Assembly (NCBI GenBank): GCA_003439945.1
Contig: QVRM01002067.1
Coordinates: 372,001-436,000, forward strand
DNA: 64,000 nucleotides
Direction of reading: 5' to 3'
From: Dermanyssus gallinae
Lineage: Eukaryota > Arthropoda > Arachnida > Mesostigmata > Dermanyssidae
Shown: piece by piece, positions 43,555 to 54,820 of the stretch
How positions within the stretch are numbered: position 1 is the first letter of the stretch
Layout: every line of letters starts with the position of its first letter
The notes under the pieces: generated by a model
The model's database searches: none
Told to the model about the DNA's origin: nothing
Seen by the model: only the letters and a program-made list of their open reading frames with translations
Translations under genes and position numbers: made by a program

Positions 43555-44140
43555 ATACGTCCGTGCTAACAGGCATTGTAGTATTGTAGAATGTACAAAA
43601 CGACTTAGTCATTAAAAATGCACCATATTTACGTTACAAATGCTCCGGCAAAGCAGTCACTATCGGCTGGCAGACTCCAGCGGCCTTCGGTCCCTTCTAC
43701 GACTGGAGTAACGTGGGCTCCGGCTGCCTTGCAGATATTCCTCATTTGTCAACTTATATTCATTTGGGCCATTTGATCATGTAGAAGTAGATCCCCAGTA
43801 ACTGTAAATCATCTTCGCCTTTCCAGTGATTAGCGTTGCATTATATGGTTACTTCATTAACCTTTCATCTCTTAACATAATCGTTCTAAGTGGCACATGG
43901 CAAACACGAATTATACTAGATGAGTTTGACCGAATAGCAACAACGTCGCCACTCATATTTACATGGGCGCTGGAAAATTGCTAAATTACATTGCGTTGGT
44001 GCATATTACAGCACAAAGTTATTTGTGAACCTTTTTACATAGCAAGCTTGGTGCGATCTGCATGACCTTATCATTGCTGTCCATGCCATGAACTTTCTTG
44101 ATCGTGCAAGGAACTGACGCATTTCGCTTCTAGTTACATG

Positions 44141-44172
<32 letters not shown>

Positions 44173-44414
44173 CAAAACATGAAATCCAAATATATTTAAG
44201 GGGATTCATTTTGAATTTTTAACTCTCGGGCGCTGTCGAAGTAGCGGCGCAAATAGGCGTTTTACTTCAATGGGGAGCGACCTTCTCTAATTCTATGTAT
44301 ATATATATATATGCGTATATATATATATATATATATTTTTTTTTTTTCATATAACTAGAAGCGAAATACGTCAGTTCCTTGTACGATCAATGTGTACACG
44401 CACAGTTCGTTCAT
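43555..44414. other. No gene recognised; (TA)n tracts
   Basis: (TA)n lies at 44145-44171 and 44298-44335, otherwise AT-rich unique sequence. It is the 3' flank of the membrane-protein exon on the minus strand. Confidence 0.5.
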
Positions 44415-45521
44415 TTATACGTGTTGTTTTTTTATCTTGAGCAGAAAGTAGAGTGCAATCTGCCTACTTTCCGCCGAGGGTACACCGCGCGAGAGACTGC
44501 TCGGAGAGCAGAAGTTCGAGCACTCGGTCGATAGGAGAAGTGCTGCTCCCAAACTGGCCTGAGCCCTCTTGCTGTGTCGCCGGCGGGAAGTAGCGGCGCC
44601 GCCGCCGCCTAGTGCCAGCCGCGTGAGTAGCTGCAGAAGCGGCTGGTACGCATGCAGCGACGCACAGAAGCCCGGTCGTCGAATAGACGGAACAGCGTCG
44701 GCCCACGTCGCAGCGCAGTACGTGAGCCAGGCGAATGCTAGCCTGTACTCGCTGCTGCTGCTACTCCTACTACTACTACTACTGCTTCGACTTCGACTAA
44801 AGCCGCCTCGTTCGTCGGTTTTATCGTGGTTGTTGTCGTCGTCGTCATTGTCGTTGCTGTTGTCGCCGTTGTTGTTGTTGTGGTCGTCGTCGCTGGGCAT
44901 CAGAAGGTCGTCCATAAAGCCTGCCGCCCCTGCTGCTTCCGACGACAGGGCGAAATCCAACGACCGGTTGAAGGCCTTAGCCAGTTTTGAGCGCACGAAC
45001 TCGCTTGACGACGTGCACGATAGTTCGGCAGCTGTAACGTGCACGCTGACTGCGGCTGGAACGCCGACCAGTTCCAGCGTGATCGGCTGCGGCCGCGGCA
45101 GGTAGAGGCAGGAGTCAACGTCGCAGTAGCGTCGCGCGAAGTCGCGGCACAGGCCGATGGCCGTCTGGTTGCGGCGGCGGTGGTGGCGGCGGCCATCTTC
45201 GCTCGGCTGAAGGCCCGAAGAGACGTATCTGTCTGGCGTTTCACTCGTCGTCGGGATTGTAAGCGGCTCTTCCTGCTGCTGCTGCTGTCTGCAGAGAATC
45301 GCGTACACAATTAACCCTACAAGCAGGCCGACAAGGATCAGCACGACAAGCGTCACAACAACAATCCAACATAGTGTCGATGTTCGTTGTCTTCGGCCGC
45401 CGTACCACGCCATGCGTGTCGGCTCTTCAGAAACAAGTCCACCGTTTGGTACCGTGTTTGCATTCGTAGTAGTGACCGGACTGGTGGCGGTGGTGGTGGT
45501 GGTAGCGCCCGCGGTCGCCAT
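44415..45521 (-). CDS. Putative single-pass membrane protein (first exon or whole gene)
   Basis: A 368-codon open frame, GC-rich against AT-rich flanks, starting at ATG in AAAAGGATGG. The first 50 residues are Thr/Ala-rich and basic. A single strong transmembrane segment (CWIVVVTLVVLILVGLLVGL) follows near residue 55, then a poly-Gln run. The C-terminal, probably extracellular, part has a Cys-containing segment (GLCRDFARRYCDVDSC), an Asn/Asp-rich run, a Ser/Arg run and a Trp/Cys-containing helical stretch. The topology suggests type II. The end (LLKIKKQHV) may be read-through of an intron, since a donor-like GTAGGC lies near 44470. I do not recognise the family. Triplet repeats inflate the open frame, but the TM segment and Cys pattern look genuine. 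Confidence 0.5.
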   Translation of the reverse strand: MATAGATTTTTATSPVTTTNANTVPNGGLVSEEPTRMAWYGGRRQRTSTLCWIVVVTLVVLILVGLLVGLIVYAILCRQQQQQEEPLTIPTTSETPDRYVSSGLQPSEDGRRHHRRRNQTAIGLCRDFARRYCDVDSCLYLPRPQPITLELVGVPAAVSVHVTAAELSCTSSSEFVRSKLAKAFNRSLDFALSSEAAGAAGFMDDLLMPSDDDHNNNNGDNSNDNDDDDNNHDKTDERGGFSRSRSSSSSSRSSSSSEYRLAFAWLTYCAATWADAVPSIRRPGFCASLHAYQPLLQLLTRLALGGGGAATSRRRHSKRAQASLGAALLLSTECSNFCSPSSLSRGVPSAESRQIALYFLLKIKKQHV

Positions 45522-45805
45522 CCTTTTCTCAGCCACACGGACCACGCCTGACGGAACTTTGTTCCGTTCACCCTGTGACGGGTGTGCAAAATTCGGGTAC
45601 GCGAATCCGCGTCGCTGACCCGACTAGAAAAATGCTTCTGCGAGGCGGCACGCGTTCAGGTCCCGTTTCTCTCGACACGACAACTGACTGTTTCAACTGT
45701 CATCTTGGCGACAACTATTAAACTTGCGTTACTTCTGTGGGCTGTAGCCATGTATCGGAAAGCAATGCCAATTGCGAACTAACACCTTTCCCTTTCGCCT
45801 GCCAT

Positions 45806-46640
<835 letters not shown>

Positions 46641-46779
46641 GAGCGTCTCGATCGGAATGTACAGTAAATAAAATCAGAATATTGGCTAGTGAAGCCTTCA
46701 AAACCCTTGGACAACCAAGATATAGCGTCGTGTTTTTACCGGCACAAGTTTCCTTTAGAGGTGGCCGGTTGGAAGTCTG

Positions 46780-47366
46780 TTTTCGCTTCAGCTCGACACC
46801 ATGCTGGATCCTTTCCCAGAGCATGCTCGCTGAGGATAGACGCCTCTGTCTGCTCTGCATGAGATTCTTAATGCAAAGTATGTAGAAGAGCCAAGGATTT
46901 TAGCCTACTTGACAAGCTCCCCAGACATGCAGGAACAGCGTGTTCTGGAGAATTCTTGGACGGGCTGATATACCACGCACACCGGGGCTAAAAGGCTTGC
47001 CGACTACCAATGACGCAATGCCTGATAAAGTACATGTCTCATTGATGGAATACCTATCTCATGAAAAATACTGGGCGTGGGAGATGGTGGCTTCAGGCAC
47101 GGCGGCCGTACCAGAGTCCCTCTAGTTAGGGTGGGCAGCGGAACCTGCGGAAACCCCAAAACGGAGTACATATCTGAACTGGCTAAGAAATACATTTTCA
47201 CATCTTCGTACATATTCCAAGGAGGGCTTTAGGGTCTCCAGTAGAGGAGCAATCTAGCTAGTCAAAGATTTTGCTAAACGTACTCAGGAGATCACAGGAG
47301 TTCTGCACAAGACACAGTTGCTGAGCCAGATGCTGGGTTTAGCTGTCTGTAGTCAAGTCAAGCACT
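46780..47366 (+). pseudogene. RLE-type retrotransposon relic upstream of protease gene 1 (copy I)
   Basis: A decayed endonuclease region. CAGCTCGACACCATGCTGG matches the pre-knuckle DNA of copy B. One frame then gives RADIPRTPGLKGL (copy B RKAGIPSTLEPRGL), MPDKVHVSL with YWAWEMVAS 15 residues on (copy B RPDGVT with LAWDATVS), and SQMLGLAVCS. Its 3' continuation resumes at 47700 after an inserted retroposon and contains CCTCACAATTGTAG. Because copy J precedes gene 2, this relic predates the gene duplication. Confidence 0.75.
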
Positions 47367-47699
47367 TTTATATATATATATATATATATATTGTTTATTT
47401 CGCAATAACATTGCATTTCAAGATGGTGCATAATTACAACACAATTTATTCATTTCATACAATTTGAACACTTCAGCGACCGTCTCACCGGGCAAAAAAG
47501 TGCAAAGACCGCCGATGCTTCTGGCAGCTCGCTGCGTGATATTTAGCGCATATCTGCGAGCAGAACCGGCAACGACATTGATCGCCAACTTGGTGAAATC
47601 CCTGGGTCGAGCATACCAAGTGATGATAGCCATGCACAATGTATCTTGTGTACACGTGCCGGCTAGTGCATGCCATTCCATCCCAAAGCACTTTTATTC
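47356..47699 (-). mobile_element. Retroposon X inserted in copy I
   Basis: About 320 bp bounded by AAGCACTTTTAT at both ends. The minus strand encodes WYARPRDFTKLAINVVAGSA then RRYALNITQ and LCTFLPGETVAEVF, ends in a stop, and has a 3' UTR with AATAAA-like sequence and a (TA)n tail. It is the 5'-truncated 3' end of an element whose family I do not recognise. The paralogous site near 57317-57345 is empty. A second copy lies at 63785-63960. Confidence 0.8.
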
Positions 47700-48238
47700 A
47701 AGGGTCTGCATGCTGAGCTAGTGAACGGTAAAGGTAAAGCAGACGTTTCGGCCTCACAATTGTAGAAGTTGAACAAGATTGATGTTATTATTATTAAATT
47801 CCAACTGAAACAATTTAGAGATGTGCTAGCATTTTTTCGTACGTTGGTTTGGCCCATGGCGCCCACAATACGACAAAATAAGAGGCTCATGGCGGCCATA
47901 ATAAAACGAAAAATCAATATTCTTTGATCTATTAATATGACAAGGGAAGTTGGCAAAACGAGCTAGACATTACAATTTGTGTACGATCTATAGGGATTGT
48001 TCGTTTGATAGGACCCTACGCTTACTGTCTAAATAGTGCTTGGTCAAATATAAAACAAGGTGATCATTTCATTAAAGACATAAAGCTTTGAAATTGTGGA
48101 ATTCCGCCGGGAAACAGTAGATAACACCGCGACGGAAGCGGGGATTAGTTGATACAGTTGCTAGGTTCGTCAGCCTCCTCACCCTACCGACTCAAAACGG
48201 TCTCCGTCTTGGAAGTACGACCGTTGTGCAGTCACTGT

Positions 48239-48244
48239 TATAAG
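48239..48244 (+). promoter_or_regulatory. TATA box candidate, protease gene 1
   Basis: TATAAG lies 70 bp upstream of the ATG, in a 200-bp block otherwise conserved with gene 2. Confidence 0.5.
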
Positions 48245-48308
48245 TCTGTTGTCTATTGACCACCACCTGTGCATCTGTTGAATTCCCGACAGACAACCGT
48301 CAAGAATC

Positions 48309-48497
48309 ATGATCGCGGTTGCCCTTGTGACTCTCTTCGTGGCTACGGCTGCTGATCAGTGTGGCCAGAGCAACACCTACTCGCCGCTAATGTCTGCCCT
48401 CGTCGACCCAGCTAACGCTACCAGCGGTAACGACAACTACATCGTTGGTGGCACTGAAGTGCGTCCCAACGAATTGCCTTGGCAGATCTCATTGCAG
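48309..48497 (+). CDS. Protease gene 1, exon 1
   Basis: Signal peptide, propeptide and the mature N-terminus IVGGTEVRPNELPWQISLQ. The donor is GTAAAG, phase 0. Confidence 0.9.
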
Positions 48498-49887
48498 GTA
48501 AAGACGGTGGCAGATGTACATTTATACGACAGCAGTGTTCATATTAGCCATATGGTAAACATGGAATGACTATAGCTCAAAGGTCTAGTGATTGCTCAGG
48601 TAGGCTGTTGGTTTTCTCTGCCGCTAACGCACTTCGCATTAGTCAAAATGGAGGGAGGCAGCTATATATAACGGTTAGTTGACTCTTTGTTAATCGATGG
48701 TGGGTTTAAACCACGGTCGTCATAGCAGAGATCTGAACTCATTCTGACTGAGTACCAATTATGATCGATGAACGAATGGCTACCGCTGTATCCTTCCTAC
48801 AGAGGAAAGCTGCGTACGCAATTAGAGGCATTCCGCTGAGTTAGAAACTTCTATAATAATAAAGTCGTTGACTCGGTTGTCGGGAATACTCACTTTCGGA
48901 TGGAGGTGCTACAAGGAGTGTGGTTTTTTTAATTTAAAATGCAGTGCTGTGACCGGTATGAAGTGTCTACAAAGCTCCTCTAGACTCAGTAATGGCAAGT
49001 AGGATAGGCGACTTGGATTCGTTGTAGAAACGTCGTCGAAAGGTAAACAGGTGGATCGCGGTGGAGATCATGCAGTGAAGGAGGCTGCCCGCAACACAGA
49101 TCAATTACGCTTACTTTGTGTTATCTTCGACAGTTAGCTTGGTAGCGCCCGATGTGTTCATCTACTTCATATGTGAAGCTGGGTGAAAAGTGTGTGGTGT
49201 GAGTATACAGCAATGGTCAGAGATATCTGTATTCTGGGACCTAACTCTCAGTTTGCCGATCATGATATTTTAGGTTTGCATTATCTCGTCAAAGAATGCA
49301 AGAAGCAATGCTGACCAAAATACTTCCGAATGACGTAGATTTGGAGGCTGCAGGCCATCCAAACCGATTCAATCTGAGATACTTCGAGGGCCTTATCAAG
49401 GTTTAAAGTAACCGGTTGTTAAAAGAGCTCTAAACGCGTTTGGCAACCGAGTAAGAAAGAAAGGCGTTTGGTCCGCAGTTTGGACTCCGTGTGCGCATTG
49501 TGCGGGGCAACTTTATTTATTTGATGGACACCCGTGCTGTGTAAGTGCGTTTATGTAGGACGATTATGTCTAAAGAATGCTTTTTTCTTTTTGGGTTCAG
49601 GCAGCAGAGCAAATATCACACTCTGATAGTTTTACCTTCCCTTGACTACACTATTTTCATCTTTATTTGAGTAACATGTATTGACAATTGTAATGAGTGC
49701 AGATGACACTATCAGGAGCATTGAGCTGAATGTCAGTTGCGTCATTCAAACGTATTTTGGTCAGCATCGCTTCTTGCATTCTTTGTCGAGGTAATGCAAA
49801 CCTAAAATATCATGGTCGGCAAACTGAGAGTTAGGTCCCAGAATACAGATATTTCTGGCCATTGCTGTATACTCACACCACACACTT

Positions 49888-49955
<68 letters not shown>

Positions 49956-52900
49956 CCTTCTTCTACTGCAAGAGAACTACTTCAATGATGTCGTCCTAAG
50001 CAGATACAAAAAATGCTGTTCCAACTCTAAATATAACCCCCTCTTTTTTACGACGGCTTGTACTCTAGTCATATTAACTAGAAGGGTTTAGTAGCCTTCT
50101 AGATATTTAACAGACTTGTTGCGAGCTGTAGGCCCGATAAAGGCTTCGCCTGTCTCTCGTTACGAGACTTTGCTTGTTCCTCAATAGCATACATTTTATT
50201 AATACTACTCTAATTAAGGAAGAAGTATTCATTTTCGTTGTTTGTAAACCTAGCCGTAGAAAATGTGTTCACTCTTGTTATTCTTGTGACTTATCCTTGA
50301 GACAACCAGTTGCTCATTTCATTAATGAAACGCACTTAGCCATCTGAAGACGATAAAGGCGGGCTTTAAATTAGCGTGCGTCAAGCATTATTAAAATCAG
50401 CTTGCTTTTATTTCTGCTATGAGTGATTTGTGACACCCAGATAAGGAACTGCATCGCCGCTGCACGTGATCTAATTGTCGTTTGTGCACAACTCATGCGA
50501 AAAATATCAACTTGTCTGATATCTACATATATTAACATATGTCATCCCGTAAACGCATCCAGGTATATATGAACGGCTCCAATGGTGTGCCCACCGGCTG
50601 GCATCACGTGTGCGGTGGGTCAATCATTAACGACCGTTGGGTTCTGACAGCGGCGCACTGCATCAAGTGGCCTATAGAATCGTATCGCGTTGTTGCAGGA
50701 GCGCACAATCTCGCGCGGGCAGACGCTACGGCGCGTTACTTCCTCCTCGAAAACATTTGCGTCCATCCAGGCTGGACTCATCACGCTCCTCAGGTTAGTA
50801 GTGGAAAACATGATACTGCTTCTTCCCCCGGGCAGCATTGAAACCACGTTCCTCATCCGACTCGATTTCTCCTCGATGTAATCCGTTTCGCTCGATAGTT
50901 CGAAGTATTAGGTTGTAATGTGCCATCTTCCACTGTAGTCTATGCATCTAAATTCTGTTGTTTATAAATAATTAACCTTAAAACAACGTTTTGTTCGTTA
51001 ATATAGAGACTAACAGACAAGATGACGGTGCCCAGCAATGTGCTGTGTCTTGTATGTAATTTCGTGATAAAGTACTCGTTTCGAGTGGACCCAACAAGTG
51101 CCCCACCTGTTTGGTGGCTGTAGGCCAGGTAAAGTGCACATCACCGCGCACCGGCTTGTTGCGTGAGATCCTGCAGCGGAGTAGCCCGCTCGTGGCGGCA
51201 AACACAATTTGAATATCAGAGCTTCAGCAAATTATCCCCCAGCTCCGTTCCCGCCCTACCAGGAATAACGCAAGCAAATTGACAGTAGACAACGGGATAG
51301 CAGAAGCAGGTGGCACAGGGCGCCGACGGCAGTTAAAAACTTCTCGCCAAGCTTCCAATTGGCTCGAACGTTTCAAATGCTTTTACCGTCACCCCTATAT
51401 TGGTAAGCAAAGTGAACAGCAACAACGGTGCCAGGGTCAGCCGCAGCAGCAGTCCAAGCAGATGCCTCTCACAGACGTTGCCAGAAGTGCCGCCGATCTC
51501 GGTCACCAGCGTCAGCAACGGAAGGAAGGACGGCTAAACTGCTGCAACACCAGCGGGGGGACAAGGAGAATCCGGCAGCAGAGCATAACGTTACTACTAT
51601 AGAGTCCATCAACTGTATGGAGGCGTCGAGCCCGGGGGTGCGCTGCAATAGCATGCGCCTCGTGGCGTCTAGGTGAACGAGTTTGATCCCCACCATTGCA
51701 CACATTTGTATTTAATGGGGTTCGTCTTACGAAGCAAAGCGAAAGCAGATCTGTGGACGTAAAATGTTGACTGAGAGTCAGTCCGAAAAGTGTGGACTGT
51801 ACAGAGGCAGCCAGCACAAGTCAGCTAGAAAAGGAATGCTTCCAATTAGTGATGAGAAGAAATAAAAAGCTCGCTTGTAAGTGTGGTGGATAGGCTAGCA
51901 ATAATCCAGAGGAGCAGACGGCAGCGGAGCAATGCGGATAGTACTTGAATAGAAAGCGCCGTCCTCTTTGCATTGGAAGTCCAGACGTAAATTTGGGTAA
52001 ACATACACTGTTTAATCGCCGTGTGTTGCCCATGAAGGTTTTCAAGGCTGCTATCATACACGAGGCACAGCGCGGTCGGTTTATACAGGCGTAACTAAAA
52101 TGCCGGAATGTTTTGAGCCTTCTGCGTCAAACACGGGCTCTACACCCCGATTCTCAGATAGTTGCTAATTATCAGACGCCCTGTGCCTGACAGAGAGCAA
52201 CCTACAAAAACTGCTTATGTGGAGTAAGCGCTGGAATGATGAGGAGAGTGCGATGCGTATGCATAAAAGAGCAGACCGTAAGCTTTATGTCTGCAGTGCT
52301 GGCAAATTTCATTGAATGAAATTTCATTGAATGAAATTTGCCGGCACTGCAGACAAAAAGCTTTTGAAAAAAAAATACAGCACTTAACGGCCTTTCTGCT
52401 TGATGCAAACGCCCGCGCACCAGACCAAACATAAATGGACACGAGGCCAGGCTTACTGTGCTATTCAAAGGCACAAATGGCAACGGCGTGCACGATCCAA
52501 ATATATACCGGGGTATCGTTTCGGAGTGCACACTTAATAAAAGGAAGACAAAACTTATAAGGTATATATATAAACCTGTTTTGACAAATCCCTGGGGTTT
52601 CTCAATTCCTCCCGTAGATTGGTCTGAGACTACACTATGTGGGAACAATCTTAGCCTAGCACATCGGCAACAGGTATCGGACGCCTGTTGCCTCTGTTCA
52701 TACAGAGGTGGGAGACCTTTGAAGAGTATCTCTAAGCGCGGCAGTAAGTCTGTTTGAGCTTAAGATTGTGCCAATATTAAGCTGCAGCCTTAGCAGGGTG
52801 TGAAGCCATCTTTTAGCAGCAAATTTTGAGTAGCTAGCAAATTACTTTACAACATACTTGTATACGAGGTGTGTTCAATCGTTATCGCGACTTTTGAATT

Positions 52901-54231
52901 TTCGCGGGTTACGTATATTCGAATTTCGATTTTTTTTGTGGCGTTATGTTGGTACTCATGTCTCTCACTTATGCCGACAAGCTCGGCCATTTTGAATGTT
53001 CACTTAATTGTTGACAGCTGCTTTGCTTGCACGTGTTTTGGATCGTCTTCGATTTTTACCTATTCAAAAAAATGGATCAAAGAACCTGTATCAAATTTTG
53101 TGTGAAAAACGAAATTAAGTGCGCGGATGCATTCCGAATGTTGACTGTGGCATACGGAGAAGCTACCTTAGACCGAAGCAACGTTTATCGGTGGTACAAA
53201 ATGTTCTCAGAAGGCCGAGAAGATGTGAACGACGAAGAGCGTGCCGGACGCCCGAGCACTTCAACAACAGACAAAAAAATTAATGAAGTGGAGAAAATGG
53301 TATTGGCCAATCGTCGAATCACCGTTAGAGAAGTTGCTGAGGACCTAAACATATCGATTGGCTCGTGCCATTCGATTTTTATCAATGATTTGGGCATGAG
53401 ACGGGTCGCCGCGAAATTCGTACCAAAATTGCTCAATTGCGACCAAAAACAGCATCGCATGAACATTGCTAATGAGATGTTGGACTCTGTTCGCGACGAC
53501 CCAAATTTGCTCCAGAGGGTCATAACTGGTGACGAATCGTGGGTTTATGGTTATGACGTGGAAACCAAAGCTCAATCATCTCAATGGAAGCTGCCGCACG
53601 AACCAAGACCGAAAAAAGCGCGCCAAGTTCGGTCGAATGTGAAAGTTTTGCTGACAGTTTTCTTCGATTGCAGGGGCGTGGTGCATCATGAGTTCTTGCC
53701 ACAGGGTAGAACGGTGAATAAGGAATATTACCTGCAAGTTATGCGCAACTTGCGCGAAGCAATCCGCCAGAAACGCTCGGATTTGTGGAAGAACAAAAAT
53801 TGGCTTTTGCACCACGATAACGCCCCTGCTCACACATCGTTGCTTGTGCGCGAGTTTTTGGCCAAAAACAACACACTAATGATGCCGCAGCCACCGTATT
53901 CCCCAGATCTGGCCCCCTGTGACTTTTCTTGTTCCCTAAACTGAAGAGGCCCATGAAAGGACGACGTTACGCTACGCTTGACGAGATAAAGACGGCATCG
54001 AAGGAGGAGCTGAACAAGATAAAAAAAATGGTTTTTTGAAGTGCTTCGAAGATTGGAAAAACCGTTGGCACAAGTGTATAATATCTCATGGGGATTACTT
54101 TGAAGGGGACAAAATAGATATTCATGAATAAATGAATAATTTTTGAAAAAACACAAAAGTCGCGATACGTTTTGAACACCATATGTATGAATGTATATCT
54201 TGTGAATAGATTTTCACTTAAGTGTACTAGA

Positions 54232-54287
<56 letters not shown>

Positions 54288-54782
54288 TGAACACGTTTTC
54301 GGGAGACAATTGTCGCTCCATTTGTATTCTTAATAAACATATTCGCAACTATATATAACTATATATGTAACGGCTATCAGATGTTATATTTTAAATTAGG
54401 GTATACAGCATCCCTGTGGGATATTACCTTGAATCACCATACGCGCAAACAGGCTCAACCTGTATAGTGATTTACGGTGGCTTTATGTGTTCGATGCGTG
54501 CATTTGCCTGTGAAATATGTGACAATTCTAGGATGACATCGCATTGCTGAAGGTGCATGGAACGTTTCCGTCGAAACAGCGCTCTATTAGCTCCGTCAGT
54601 CTGCGGACTGCCCAGGGGGCTAACAGATTTAGCCGGGAGACCTGCTTCGCCTCAGGATGGGGCAGAATTACTGCGGGTGGCGCATCATCACCTGTCCTGC
54701 TAAAAGTCACTCTTCCTATCATTAACAAGTATGTTAGACAGAAAGTGGAGTGTTTACTACTAGACGCAATATTTTTAGCTTA

Positions 54783-54820
<38 letters not shown>

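Noticed and set aside
53185..53833. Minus-strand frames over the mariner
   Set aside because: Shadows of the transposase coding strand.
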